The notes: generated by a model not told the origin, from the sequence alone. 64,000 nucleotides of DNA from Trichopria drosophilae (GCA_030407085.1 CM059586.1:83387501-83451500), one strand, 5' to 3'. Positions 45,000 through 59,759 are shown, counted from the stretch's first letter. A program made the numbers and translations.

Positions 45000-47900
45000 T
45001 TATTCAGAAAATGTTAACATAAAATATTTCTTTTTTTGCTATAGTAGTATTATGACAATGCAGTATTTATGACTTTAAAATAACACTTTTTTCATAAAAT
45101 ACTTTTATTACAGTCAGGATCGGAAAATGGCACAAGTACAGATTGAAATGTTAAGAACATAATACTTAAAACTTAATAGAATTCACCGTTTACAAAATCA
45201 TGATTTTGAGACATTTTGTCGGTCACGACGAAACATGGATTTGGCAACATTGCGCTTGAGGCCTATCGCGATCGCGTTATGTACATACAATAGCGTATGT
45301 GAGTTAGGTTAGGTACTGTTTTGAAAATCGTATTCACGTAAACAAATTTAGGTATTATTATTATTAACATTAATTACATCATTAACAGCAAATTAGAAGC
45401 AATATGTTGTCCAATATTCTAAACAAGAAATCAATTTTGATTCGCAGCATTACCACATCAAATTATTTACTTAATAGACTATAGTAAATTGGCAGATTTA
45501 TTATTGTTTAAACATTTATTATAAAAACTTTTACACACGTGCCGTTTCCATGTACAGAGATCGAAATATATTTTACGAGTTATGATCACGCCATTGTGAA
45601 AAGCATGGTAGAAATTTACACTAGGAAACGTAAATTAAAAATGTCTGAATGAATTTTTCTTCAATTCGGACTCCGTACGGATAATTCTACTTTCTACGGG
45701 CGGACTGTAGAATGCCAAAGAGGTCAATTCAGATTTTTACCTAGATTCATTGAAAATAAATAAAAATCCCCTATTTCGAACAGTTATTGTTCAATTTCTA
45801 TTTAATTCTTTGGCATTCGTTAATTGGCCGAATATAGTCATAAGAATTACCTTTACAAAGCCCAAAGTTTGATAAATTGATTCAGACATTTTTAGTTCTT
45901 GATTGCTAGCGTAAATTGCTAATATATCCTTATCAATGGAGCACTTTAGAACCACCTTAAGTAAAAAGTTGTGAAATATCAATTTATCCTTTTTCACCTT
46001 TCAATAACTTATTCTTTATCGGATGAAAAGAAAAGTACAAAACAAAATGTCCTGTTATATTTAGTACCTCTTTTGAATCAATTAATTTTTCAATGTTAAA
46101 TTCTAATAACTACATTTTGATATTAAATGTAAGCAAGTTTAATAATTCGCTCTTAGCACATTTTAATATTGAAGTATGACAAATAGTTATGATATGTTAC
46201 TATATTTTAAAAATTTCTGAATTTTTTATCTAATAGGCGTATAATAATCATTATAACACCAAATGAATACAGTTGCGTGGTATTCGTTATTGTCCTTAAA
46301 AATACACATCAACAATGTTGTGAGAAATTTTCAAGTGTAAATAATATACCACAATACTCTCAGTGGAAAATTTAATTTCACTAAACACATTTATCGTCGA
46401 TCTATGATGGATCCACAAAAAAAAAGTCCATGGCGCCATTGATCTGCGCTTCAGATAAGAAATGTTAAGATTAATTGATGAACGTAACTATTTTCTTGGT
46501 TTAGGTAACTATTTTTAATGGGTCTTAACTAGTCGTAACTAATTTACGACCTTCATTTTAGAACACTAAACGATCGAATGAACCAACGTATGTATTGTTA
46601 CATTGTCCAAGATATTCAGGGGTTTAATCGAAACACATAATTGACATCCTAACCTATATGTTCACCAACATTAAAAATAAAAACGTCACTATAATACCCC
46701 GTAGAGATATTCCCATTGTCATAATTCTTATAATCAATTTCATCATTGCTGTTATAATTTTAAACATCATTATTAACGTCACGATCACCATCATTATCTT
46801 TATCATCACCACCTGTCGACATTTCCATCGGACACATCTCCGACTCTGCTATTATTGATTTATTAAAATTCTGCTGACTTATCACGCATTTATGAAGAAT
46901 TACTTTCAACCGCAGACAGTGCTGACAGTCATACGTAATGAATATTTAACTAAAAAAATTGTTTTTCTAGCAATCAATAAATCATTTTACGTATGTTATT
47001 CATTATTTGACCTGTGCTGAGGATCGAACTAGTTACTAGTTTATATCTGTAGTTTGATTCAAATACTAGAAAAAGAGTAATTATTAAGAAAAATGGATAT
47101 ATATGTATGACATTAAAAAAACTTCATAAAATGTAATGAAATATATACACACATTTTGTAATAATGTTTCTATGTTTTTCTAAAGATGAAAAAATGTAAT
47201 CAAAATTTAGAAAACTCAGTATATTTTGTTTACGATATTTGTATATTACGAATACGATATCGATTTTTAAACATTCAAATGGCAGAGCTAATATGGGGGA
47301 CAAAAATATAATATAATTTTTAATATTATATAAAATTTAACCCACTCTCGGCCGAGCCCTGAATCGCAACCATTGACGAGGAGGATATTTTGTAATTTTT
47401 ATAACCTTAATTTTGTTATAATTTTTGTTATTGCTTTTACTAGATTTCGTAGTCAAATCTTGGCTTTCCATCAAAACAGTCTATCCTCCACGGCCAATCT
47501 TAAGTATTTCGGAGTAATTTCAGTTACTTCGGCATTTTGATAAACAATAATCACATTTTGCCGAATATTGATATAAAAAGTATCTCCACGAAATAATGGT
47601 CTTGCAAAAGAATTCATACAAATAAATGATTTTCGAGAAATAATTTTACATGAAATGCAACCCAGGTTGTTACAAAAAATCGAGTTACATAAAAACAAAA
47701 GAGGCATGTCGGTTTTTCACATCTTTTTTTTGAAGATTATAAATTTTGACAGCTTTTACCACCATACTGCTGTTACTATGAATGTTTAAAAACTATTAAC
47801 GGATTCGTATTCAGAGATCTCGAAAACCCCTAAATGTAGAATTTTGTAAATTTTCTTTTAATTTCGATTATTTCGTTCCCCATTTTTGATCCGCCATTCG

Positions 47901-50900
47901 GAGTATGTAAAACTCGCAAGGGGGTCGTTAAAGATAAATTAATATTTATAAAAATATTTCAATATTTTAATGTTAATTTTGTTATACTAAACATATTATA
48001 AGAACAACAGCACCAAAAACTGTGTTAAAATCTGTCGTTTTGTACTCGAGATACTCTTAGTGCTTCTATTTTAAATATCTAACTTGACGTGTCTCAAAAT
48101 CATTATTCATTTTTCATAAATTCCTTTGAGTTGGTATGAAGTACGATGCTAAATTGCGACGAATTTTAAAAATTTCCTTCAAGAATTCCCGGCACTCTTA
48201 TATTCATCTTGATAAGCCAGCAAGAAATCGGCAGATAAAATCGGAAGTTCGTATGTTTATGTATTTTTAGAATCGCACATTACTTTCAATATTTCGAAAT
48301 TCTTATATTGGTTGTTTATTTTATTTCGAAGAATACCGATTTAATTCCGTAATTTTATACGTTGAAGAGTATAAAATATCAGCGATCTGATAAATTGCAT
48401 ATCACTGCTGCAGGAAGTGATAAAATTGTATTTTTATTCACCTTAATAAGCAAAATAATGTTAATGACCTATTAATCTTTTGATTGTGCCAGCAATTCTT
48501 AACGATTTTGAAGGATTCGAAAAAAGTACGTGCTTTCTTTAAAAATAGCTGTGCCGATGCTAAGTTTAGCATGTGAATTTGGCAGGAGTTTTTTTTTAAT
48601 AACGATATGATATTAAATGTATATTTATGCAACTATCATGAATAGTCATGATTTTTTTTATTTTGAGTTCGAAAACTGTCTAAATTATCGAAATATCACT
48701 AAAATTGTTTCTCGATAGGATCAATATTCATATAACATGTAAAAGAAATTCTATTTAAATCACAAGGTCGATCTATGGCATAATTTCAGATAATTAACAT
48801 ATATCCAGGTAGAACGTCGAAATTAATGGTTACTAAATGTTATATTTACATTATAAGCATTTATGTGCAAGGTATGCCATGGTGGATACAAAAAATTATG
48901 TTAGAGAATAATTATTTTTACTATTTATTATATTAATTGTAAATAAATTGTTGAATGCTAATGTATCTAAGTGAATTAGTGCTCCAAAAATTTATAAATA
49001 AATTAAATAACAACAAACATACTAAAAATAAGGCAGGCAATCCTCATTAGCAAAAATATGAAACTAAGTATTTATGCAAACTATTTCAAGTAAGTTGAGA
49101 CACTAACTATAAAACATTGTGATTTTAACAATAACATTTTTAGTTAGCTTCGCATTTTTGTAAAAGCAGAGTCTTTTTTTTAAGGAATTACATAGAAATA
49201 TATATATAGCTTTATTTTAATTATAAAAGTAATATCTTATAGTATATCATAGTACTTTTGAACGGTCAGTCTATAAAACAGCTGTTGCTATGGCTCGGCC
49301 TTTGGTTTGTTTCATTTGTATAAACTTTCTTTAAGTCAACAAAGTCGACATAATAATAATAATTATTATTATTATTAAGATACTAATATGATCCCCATAT
49401 ATTATATGAAAGTTGTACGTTTGTTTAAATTAAAATAGTTCAACCTATTATTTTCTTAGGTTTGTAATTTCCTTCTTATTGTTCTATTTTTAAAAAAATA
49501 CTAATATCAAACATGTTCAAAATTACAATCGTTTATAGTAATTTTACAATTTTTATAGGGTTACGTCGAAAAAACAATACGCAACCAGGTGCGTAAAAAA
49601 GTAACTAAAATAAAAATTAATCAGAGTGTAAAAGCCTTTAAGTTTTTCATTTGATTAACGTATAATGTAGAACATTTTTTTTAAATTTAGGTTTATCGGA
49701 AATACAGAATTTTAAATAAATTTGTAACTAATCTGTATATCTTATAAGAAGTTTTTGAGTCGGACACCGATCACCAAGACAGAATTCAAATTTCGGTACA
49801 GAAATATGAACCTCATCACAAGGGCTACCTGGTGAAGTAATATAGTCAGGATTTGTTCCTTATAAATAGCAAAAATCAAACCTGAAATGTTCATGTCTGG
49901 CATAGAATTTGACAACTTGACAATCGAACTTCAAAATTTGATGTCAAACTTCCAAATTTGATTTTTTCTTTTTATAAGCTCCGAATCCTAACTATATTAC
50001 TTCACCCTAACTATATATGCATTTTAAACCTAAACCACTATACACAAAAATTTCGTTCGAAGAACGTTCCAAACTTCAACGACATTCAGTTACTTCTTAT
50101 TTCCTTGATTACCTTTGTCAATTAGTAAGAGGACGTATTACTGAGAAAAACTTAATTGTTTATTTCATTCTCTAATTTCGCAGGCTTTCCTATATTTTAG
50201 TAATAGACATGCTTAGTAATAAATAATATAATTATATTTCCAGGTTAATTTTAGAAAAAATGATTTCGTTTTCATACACAGTTGCCTTTTTAATATTATC
50301 TTTATACATATTTTATATGGATTTTATAAAATCGCTATATAAATATATGTACATTATAGCATTTGTATACCTTATTCATATAACCATTTATTTATGTAAT
50401 TTGTATACATTTTTTGTATAGGAACTTTATTAAAATTTTATAAATTCTCTATAAAACTTTTCCACCTGGCACGATAAAGTTATGCCAATAACACTGTAAA
50501 AACAGTAGTCATGGATGATTTTCATGATAATTTTGTTTTTTAGAATTTGAATATTTTAACATTTTTATAAAGATTTCAGATTGCTGCTGACCTTATTTTA
50601 TTTGAATTTTTATTGGTGTATTATGCTCTTACTTCTGTTAACATAAGATCCGCTTATATACAATACCAACTCGTTTCCAAACTACCTGAATTTGAAAAAT
50701 GGCTTAATAAAACAGCCAACATGGATATTTCAAGTTTTTAACTAATAAATTCCTGCCACCATATCTTTCAAAGGTTAATATTTGATGTATTTTTACTGTA
50801 AGGGAAACCCTACATAAAAAATGTATATAAAAATTGATATTGAAAAACAGTACCAAAAGAATGTGTATTTTTTTAAATATATTGTCAATAAAGAAATTTT

Positions 50901-51984
50901 AAAAATAACTGATGCTTCTTAAAGATTAAATAGTAAAGATCTATTTCCTTTACCTTTTTTTAAATTTTTACAAGTACTTGAACAGTGAAAATCGAAGGTA
51001 TATATGAAATGTTTTCACGGTTTAAGAGCATACTAATATTATGTTAGAATTTACAAACTGCTTAGTTAGATTGTTTATTTGCTATTTATCGTACCTGACG
51101 TTTTATGTAACATTGGTAAAATCCAAAAGTACTCTGTCAAGGAAGAAAATGGTTTGTAAATGAAAGTACTGCCCTCCAAATTATGTGAATGCTGAAAAAT
51201 GTTTGAACAGATTAATCTTACTCTACCGCAGTCTACAGCTAATCTGTCACATTATATGATGGTTTGAAAAGAACATATTAATATTCCATTTCAGAGTATA
51301 GGGTATTCTTTTCCTTCTATTATGAAAAACCAATTTTTTTCCCGTAAAAGTTGCAGGGCTTAGTAAGTTTGATCGCATAAAAACCATTAATAAGAGTATA
51401 TTAAATATGTCCTAAGGTAAATAATAATTCATCGCATGCATCAATGTACATCTTTGATTATATATTTTTTTAATTATGTGGTTTTAATTATATTTATTGT
51501 TTATACTAGTGTTTAAATATATCCGCATAATTCTCTAAAAATTGGACGACCGGAGTCTCGGCTGTAGTAAGGCTGATGCTGATGTTCACAATTCTTTTGG
51601 CGTTGATATTTGTGGTTTCATGATTTGTGCATGTCGGTACACTCTTAGGAATTTCCTGAAACGTGTAATGGATTCTTTTTAGGGTTACCGTTTCATAATT
51701 TTCAAAAATAAATTTAATTATTTTTAGTTGTAGTAACAGAAAAATGTAAGGTTGCGTCGATGCTAACGTCGCGTCTACCCCTGGCGACGACGAACCAAAC
51801 TAACTTCACCTTCGTTCGCTCATTCATATTCATATTCTTTCATTTCACATTCATTTCAATTACCAGTTTGAAAACATTGAAAAACTGCAAAACTAAGAAT
51901 ATGAACTCATCATTTAAATTTGGCGTGCTTCCTGCATCTGGTGGTAGTTGCATACATTAAAGATTTCAATATAGTTGAAATTTT
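45000..51984. other. AT-rich intron DNA, about 7 kb
   Basis: Contains TTAGGTTAGG near 45,305 (two telomere-type units), an imperfect ATC/ATT trinucleotide-rich stretch at about 46,720-46,815 (source of a 66-residue Ile-rich frame) and a perfect (TAA)n/(TTA)n palindrome near 49,350-49,377. TGATGGATCC at 46,405 resembles an Exd/Lab site but stands alone in AT-rich DNA. No genes are supported. Confidence 0.5.
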
Positions 51985-52255
51985 TTTTTTATACACGTAA
52001 AGTGTGATTTTACGGACTGATCTCCTCACTTTACGGACTAAAAACAGTCCGTAAAGAGCCTACTTTGCGAACAGTGTATCAAAAAATAATGTTCGCTCCT
52101 CGGCTTCGCTAGTCCTAGGACGCACAACCTCCACTCGGTCCGTAAAATTGAACTTTACGGCCTAGGACCGAAAAGTACTATTTCGGTACTATAGCCGTAA
52201 AATCCTACGTTACGGCCTACTTTTAGTCATTAAAATGAAATTTTACGGATTACGT
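51985..52255. repeat. Foldback repeat built on CCGTAAA / TTTACGG
   Basis: Contains the hairpin CTTTACGGACT (52,029-52,039) against AGTCCGTAAAG (52,046-52,056) and many further TTTACGG and CCGTAAAA copies, with a CTCGGCTTCGC-type GC segment between arms. The word AGTGTATCAAAAA (near 52,073) also occurs at the edge of the 13.6-kb hairpin, which links the two families. Identity is unknown. Confidence 0.65.
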
Positions 52256-53655
52256 GTAACATGAATCTGCGCTGTCTAAAACAAAACCCATGCTGACTAA
52301 ATGTAGTCTGCGAAATCGAATTTTTACAGCTTTCAGTAGCGCAAAATGTCGTTCGACACACGGCCATAAGATTTTACTGCCTTGTATCGAAAAATACTAT
52401 TTCAAGCGCCATCTGTCGACATCATTTCGATTTCCGAACAGCGGCTTGTTTGAAAAAAACATTTTTCAAGAAATTGTTAAAAATACGAAATTAAGATGTT
52501 AATTGTATAAAAAATGTGAAGAAACCAAAAATTATTATTATTGTTTAATATTGACCTGCAAAAAAACTTCCATGAACTCATCATATTTGGAAAGCCTGAA
52601 AAATACAGTAATACAATTTTCTTTTTTAAGCAGTTAAATACTATTGTAATTCCTTATTATTGTTCGTTTATATATTTCTGTTAAACAAGTTAATTGTCAT
52701 TTAGTGTCGTTATCTATTCGCCGTTTCCTATACTCTGTGTATACAATTAAGTTACTAAAATAAATAATGAAAAATTTTTTGAAAAATATGTTTAACTAAA
52801 ACTGAAAAACTAAGGATAAAAATCACCCATAATATTTGAAAATCCTAAAAAATGCCCTTATACAATTTTCTTTCTCCACCCTTTGAGTTTTTCAGTTTGC
52901 AGCTCGATCGCTCCCGAATAAACTTCTACATTACCATTATATTTGTAAACAATCAAAGATGAAAAATTTTTTCGAATAAATGCGGCCATGGACCAAGTTG
53001 CTGCGGTAATATTATGAAAACTTGTATAAAAGGGTTTTTGGGGTGAAAAGATAACGAATCGGGTATTAGAATTTGAATATTGAAAATGGCGGATACAATA
53101 TGGCGACTATTTTACGCTGGATTGACATAGCAACCGTATTGGATCCACCATCTTGAATGTCACAATTTCGACGTGAGATTCGCAATTAACGACCTCAAAA
53201 ATCCACGTAAACCTCTTCCCGAGTAGATCCCTCGACGAATTGTGATTCTAACCTAAAATAGTCGCCATATTAGAACCGTCATTTCGGAGTTACACATTCT
53301 GATACCGGATTATGTTTATTGGCATCTGTTTACCGGTTTCTACTCTGTACGGGAAATTAAGTTACTAAAATAGTTTTTATTGAATAATCGTATTTTTGAA
53401 AAAAAAAATGTTCAAACGAGCAGCTAGGATTTCACGTCAAAATGGGTTTGAACTTTTAGATCCTCAGGTATATCTATTTTTAATTGCCAAACATAAACAA
53501 GTAATATCTATGTTAATCTTATATAATCTCGTTTTCTCCATGTTCAATGACAAAATTAATTTTTGCTACGAGTTAAGTGTCGACTAAAAATAATTTAAAA
53601 ATCAATTACTAGAGATCCTTTAAGAATACATAAAAGGATTTCAAGTTTGTTTGAA
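52256..53655. other. AT-rich intron DNA
   Basis: Short frames at 52290-52502 and 53396-53587 are not recognisable. Nothing else is seen. Confidence 0.5.
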
Positions 53656-53659
53656 ATTT

Positions 53660-54385
53660 TATCGGTCTTTCCAAAGTTTCGGGAAACGCAAAATTGAAAG
53701 TGTGCGTGTCGGACTTTTCCGACAACATTTTACAAGGCAATCGACAGATCGACAAATTGATTACAACCCCCACCCATCGTTATCCCTTTATCAAACTCTC
53801 CTTCGGATCCCCCGACTGCATTTGCGAAGCTCTAAGGTTTCCTCGGGAGGCTTTCGAAATCCTCCTCTCAATTTTCGCCAAATCGCCCTTAGGTTCACTA
53901 TGTGTTGTGCTGCACGCACCCTCGGGCTATCTCGTGGCCGTATCTCTCGAATGTACCGTGACTCGAAATATTACGTATCGCACATATATATGTATACGTG
54001 CATGTCTTTACATTTAAGCACCGAACAACACCATATATAACATTCTCTGAGAACGGTCGCTTTTCAACGGCGGAAACGTCGATAGGACGGCAATAATAAA
54101 CGCGGAATCGAGGTAATCGGTAACGAGTTTACGAGCGCTGTTAAGAGTGTTGTTACACCTCGTGGTCGTTTGATACAACACTTTGCAATATGGCACGCGG
54201 CCCGATTCGTACGTATACGTTCGCGAAGAACTGCAGCGTTTGTATGCGGGCGTAAACGTTGTGCATGTCGGGCCATGCCAGTTCACGTTCGTTCGAAGGT
54301 CTCCGATTAAATCGCGAGACTTGATATTATTATTTCCACCTGAGTGCCCGTGCCACCGTAACTCTATTTCGTTTTTCGGCTAAAA
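53660..54385. promoter_or_regulatory. GC-elevated island in labial intron 1, candidate CRE
   Basis: About 0.7 kb of balanced, CpG-containing sequence with overlapping frames on both strands (53651-54040, 53694-54017, 54014-54286 minus), none recognisable. Like the islands at 4.4 and 43.1 kb it includes alternating TATATATGTATACGTG-type sequence. Most likely conserved regulatory DNA, though a short exon of an unknown transcript is not excluded. Confidence 0.35.
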
Positions 54386-55245
54386 ATTTGAAATACTCAA
54401 CCTACATGGCGATATCTGCCAGTGGACACGAATTATTAGTTTCCTGATATTAGATGCTCATAATCTCATCTGATGTAAGGCACAAAAAGTCATATATGAA
54501 CAATTATGAGGAAACATTTTTTTTTAAATCGGGGCTATTTAAACATTTTCAGTTTTAGTACTGAACTTTCACGTACAGAAAATGGATTTAGACAATTTTA
54601 CCGAAAGTTAGTCAAGTTATGATATATAATTGTGCTAGAATATATAATTTTATCGTAACGTATAGTTTCGTAAAAACATATGTTTAATATTAAAAATAAA
54701 TTATGTTTTGCAAATATTTCTCTTTTTACATTATTAGGTCCTTACTTATTAAACGTAAAACCTAGTGTGGTACGTCGGCGCATTAAAACTATTATTCCAT
54801 TTCTATTAAATGAATCCTGCTTCAACCACTCGCGACTAGGCCTTTTGATATTTTGCGCCACCTAGTATAGAAAGAAGTAAGTTACGACGACTAGTTATCG
54901 ATACAGTTACTACAGAAATCTCTTGAAAAAAAATTGTTCCGAAAGAAAATGCGCATTAAACAAAAATATTTTTTAACCTAATTTTTAAATAAATTTATTT
55001 TCCTTACATATTAATACTTTGGTACTAAACAAGAAATATTGAAAACTTCGCTTTAATTGAAGGACAAATCGCGACTATACCTTCTTGGCCGCTTAATGAA
55101 GACGAATAACAATCGAATGGTGGCGCTAGCGACGCATTTCGGTACCTCTTCTACGTTGTAAATCATCATCCTCAGGATTGTTGGCGTTATGCCAGCTTTC
55201 TGACAACTTTTGTTACTTGGGTATATTTTTATACATTTTTGTATA
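54386..55245. other. AT-rich intron DNA
   Basis: Nothing is recognised. The frame at 54680-54865 is biased and unremarkable. Confidence 0.5.
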
Positions 55246-55254
55246 GTGATAATT

Positions 55255-55538
55255 TGTCACCACATTACCTCTATCTCAGATGGTCAAATTTCCCCGCAAA
55301 TTTTTCTTCATGTATTTTCATTATCAGTACAAAAATCGAGTAGTATAGAATACTATAGAAAAATGTCCGTTCTTTCTGATAAATTCTTGGATTTTTACCA
55401 TTTTGACAATATAAATTACAACAAATTTAGTTATTTTTAGCACACATAATGGAAATTTTCTCGATTCCACAAGCCATTCCCAAAATTACATACTACCTGA
55501 AATGGTTAAATTTCCGTGAAAAATTTTCTCCGTGTACT
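55255..55538. repeat. Two right-end fragments of the ACACGGAGAA MITE family
   Basis: CAGATGGTCAAATTTCCCC...TTTTTCTT (near 55,277-55,308) and CTGAAATGGTTAAATTTCC...TTTTCTCCGTGTA (near 55,497-55,537) are in the same direction. They represent two partial elements or a rearranged one, not a clean inverted-repeat pair. Confidence 0.5.
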
Positions 55539-58500
55539 CAGTATTAAAATTCATGGCTGTCTGATATATAATTTAATATCGTGCTTTAGTTTCAAGTATA
55601 TCAAATAAATGTAATTTTAATATTTATAAATATAATAACAATTACATATTTTTTATATATCACAACACTGGTTTACAAAAAAAAAAGTATCCCTATGCAT
55701 TTCGATACATCGCGTTAAATTCAAGGTTATTTCAAGGTCAAATTCAGAAAACTCCACAAAATACATTGGAAGAAAAATATATTTGGGGTTTGGCTCCCTG
55801 AATGCGAATTCGCTATTTGTTTAATCTCTCAAGTTAAGATATGTGAAGATAATTCTAATGTTAAATCGAAAAAAGCATGTCTTGAATGCTTGACATTCTA
55901 GTTCCACATCCGGGAGTGTGTTTATTGAATCTGAAGGTTAACTAAGTGTTAATTAAAGGTCTGACGTAGGTTATGTCGGAGTTAAGTTATGGATATATAT
56001 ATTTTTTATAAGTGAAAATTACAGCGCACCAGCTGTGTTAACTCACAGTTTACAGATACTCAACTGTAGTTTCTTAGAGGTGTTTTCAGAATTTTACTAC
56101 GAAATAACCTTGAATTTGACATGATAGAGGTTTACAGATATCGGTTTCGTATTCAGCAACCTTAAAACCTTAAATATCATTTTTCTCAGAGGGCTTAATA
56201 ATATTTTCTGCATTTGACATTGAAATAACCTTGAAATAGACGTGTTAGAGATTCATGGATGCAGGGTTTGGATTCAACGACCTCCACAATCAAAGTATAG
56301 TTTTTCTCAAATTTTTTAGCGGCTTTTATTCAATTTTACCTTCATTTAACCTTAAACTTTGACGTTATCGAGGTTCAGGGTTTTTGAGGTTCATATGTAG
56401 TTTACTTTAAACATAGAGTAACTGACAGTACTTAAAAATATCGCCCGGGTCCTCAACCTGAACTACGCAGATAGTGGTAATATATAATATTATTTCACAG
56501 CTTATAAAATCAATAAAATTAATTTTCACGTACATAGCTTACGATAATTGCAAGAATAATTAAACCCAGTACTTTCAAAAGTTATTTTTTTCTATTTTTT
56601 ACTAAAATTAAAATATTGTGTTATCTCAGTTTCATACAATGAAAAATATTCATAAAATAATGCCATTTTATAAAATGTCGGATAAATGTCAATAGCTAGA
56701 TAAATTCATAATGAATTCGTGCAAAAAGAAAGAAATCAAAGATTTTCTAAGTAATAATACTAAATATATAAATATTCATCTAGAAGAAAATATTCTATAT
56801 CAGAGAAAATTTGAAATCATCTATTTTGATTACTAACTACTCGTTTGTTCGAATTGCTGAAAAATGTATTGTAAAAAGAATCTAGAAATTTGTAGAATAT
56901 TTATGTTATTAATTAATAAAAAAGACTAATTGTATTTATTTATGCTAGGGAACATATATCAGTCAAAAACGGAAAGTACGAAAGGACACAAAGATACGAA
57001 AATCAACATGATTTCGAAGTTGCACATTATGATGTTTCCGAGTTATAAAGAATAGTAACAACTGTCATTTAAACTTAGAATTTTATAAAAAATGAAGTTT
57101 TTTAAAAACTTCACATATAACTGAAAATATTGAAAAGTTCAATTTAAATTTTCTACATTTTTTTGGAATTCGAAAAAGGAAGTAACCGTGAAGTTATTGT
57201 AATGAATTTCGTAAATGATTCTAAAGAATGTTGAAGTATTCTATTTATTAAAAGTGTGTAATTTTTTAATGACAAATTAAATAGTTCTATAAAAATAAAG
57301 AACTCGAAAGTAGGTTAAAATTCATTTATATACGCACACCATGGATATTCCATATCATCCAGTTCGTGACCTTCGACCTCTCATGCGACAGTTTACGAAT
57401 CGAGACAACTCGAGGCGTTTTAATAAAAAAAGTTATCAAGCAGCGTTGTATTATTAGTTTATAACAATCGTTAACCAGTTAACCAGCATCTTAAGGAGAT
57501 TTTTAGCAGAATTTTCAACGTAGAGGATAATAAAGAAAAAACGCATTTTCGTAAAAAATATTATCCGTAATGAAACAAAACCAAAAAATCACGAGCGTGA
57601 GAAATTTAGCTAAGCATGACATACCTCATTTATCTAAGATAATGGCCAATTATTTCGGCATGTTTATTAAGTAAATTCTTATGTTAACTTCTTAGTTAAA
57701 ACTTATATATAAATTAGCCAAGATACCGGAATAGTTCATAACATAATTTTCTATATAAATAATATAGGCTCTAAAGAGTAAATACATCAATTTAGTATGA
57801 TTTGCATCCGGATTTCAAGATTCTCTAACATCGCAGATATATTCAGCAATCTTGTCTCAAATTTCTCATTGCATAAAATCATTCAATTGTTTATTAGATT
57901 CATTCTTAGTGGGTTTTTGAAATAACTTATTTTATAATAATTATTCAAAATTACCAATAAGGCCCATAATGAATTTATAAATGTTTTAGAGTTGTCAAAC
58001 AGTATAAGAATATACAATATATACATATACTATAGTGTTTAAAAAAATTATGAAAGGATCGAAAAAATCCAGAATATTTTAGTACTTCACTAAAAATTTG
58101 TTAATAAACATGAGCAAATTAAAAAAATGGACTTGTTAAGCTTTAATGCAAAAATCACATTCAAACTATTGTAAAAGAAAACGTTTGACATTAAAATTGT
58201 CTAAAACTTTCAAATAAATAGTGAATACTTTGTCCAAAATTCATCCCCTTAATCTTTTATAAAAATATTTCGCGTGTATTTTCTAACACCACTTAAACAC
58301 AGTGAATGGTATCGATTAGATTACGATCCTGCTTCTTATTCAAAATACTCACACGAAAGCAAATAAAATGCGAAGAAACCTTTCTAAAGAGTTAAGAAAA
58401 TAAAGGATAGTCACGTTTTGCTTTAGTAGTTAGCAGGATCATATTAAAAGAATCGTCATAGAAGTTGAAATAATTATATTCTTTCCTACTAACCAGCTGT

Positions 58501-59258
58501 TCGTATTACTGAATTAAATACATTAATATGATTTAAAAACGTATACATTTTAATTTTTCCTAACTAACTCAATGTTTCTACATTAAATAATATGTATATT
58601 TTTTGCAATCAATTATCAATGCTTGTAACTAAATTGTTTTACGTATCGGTATTGTTATGGAAGTAACTACCGACACGACGTGAACGATATGCAGAACCTG
58701 TTAAAAATACATAAATAATGGGTTTTCATAAATACTTCGACGTTTGCGTGTTTTAAATATTTACAATGCGTCAAACAGTAACATTGTAGACACATTATAT
58801 GCAGTCTTATTTTGCATGTTTGCTAATTCTCCCGGCTCCCTAAATTAGAATTAGTCAAAAACTATTAATGAAGGAGTAAAAAACGGGCCATTTATTGAAT
58901 TAGTAATCACGTTGACTAATAAAGAGTAAACTATAGTGATTCATAAGTAAATTTTAACTATTTCAGTTCAGTAATAAAGTAATAAAAAGACTCATTTGAA
59001 ATTAGTAGAATTTCACTAAGGAAGTAATAGTGTTTTTCTCTTTACAAAATTCATTATTAATTCAATTCCGGCCTTTCAGTCTTTAATTGGTAGTTTTTAA
59101 CTAATTCAGAGTTGGAGTCTTTATTTGTAATTAATTAATAGCAACCAAAATTCAGCGTATTAAACCACAGAGCCTTTAAATATATTATTTTGTACCAAAA
59201 TGTCTTATAACTCAAAGGCAATTTTTAAAATAATTTATAGTAAAGTATAAGAACAAAT
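55539..59258. other. AT-rich intron DNA, about 3.7 kb
   Basis: No genes are seen. Loosely repeated words (AACCTTGAAA/TTGACGT.ATCGAGGTT) occur between 55.7 and 56.4 kb, suggesting a diverged tandem repeat that I cannot define precisely. Confidence 0.45.
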
Positions 59259-59759
59259 TATAGTGAGAGAAATGTTTGTTTACAGTTAATGTAATAGCTT
59301 CATAGTAAAGCTAACAGAATTTAGATTTTGATCTTAAGGTGAGGTACTTTATTCTGCAGTGACCGTAATGTGATATTCGGTTAAATTTGGTATGTTAATA
59401 GTTAATATAAGAATTTTAAATATTAATGTTGGGATCATTAGGAGACATATTTACGCGCTTACAGAAATGGAGATAAACAAACATACACACACGCAGTTTC
59501 TCGATTCTCTGCGAATTTTTCGAAGCATTGTTGACATGCGCAGGGCAAACGATAGAATTTAATGTAAGCTTTATTAACAGTTAACGACCTCTCATTGAAT
59601 GTTAAAATATACGAGTTAATATACAAGAACTTTGCTGACATGCAGGAAAGATTTGCTAAATTCATCTCAAAGTTATCTCTCGTTTTTGACTTTACAGTTA
59701 ATGTAAGAGCCTTGAAATGAGCTTACATTAACTATTAGTATATAATTTCTCCCAGTGTA
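59259..59759. mobile_element. TA-flanked MITE, copy 3, most complete
   Basis: Starts TATAGTGAGAGAAATGTTTG and ends ATTTCTCCCAGTG-TA at 59,759, with TA at both borders. It aligns with copy 2 and, inverted, with copy 1. It lacks the nested hAT-like insert and so preserves the empty site (GTGAGGTACTTTATT). Subterminal hairpin AGTTAATGTAAG...CTTACATTAACT is near the right end. The minus frame 59459-59665 lies within the repeat. Confidence 0.75.

Noticed and set aside
46405..46414. TGATGGATCC, similar to the Exd/Lab site TGATGGATTG
   Set aside because: A single short match in plain AT-rich DNA without a neighbouring Hth site or composition shift is expected by chance.
46658..46858. 66-residue Ile/Thr-rich ORF
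   Set aside because: Encoded by an imperfect ATC/ATT low-complexity stretch.
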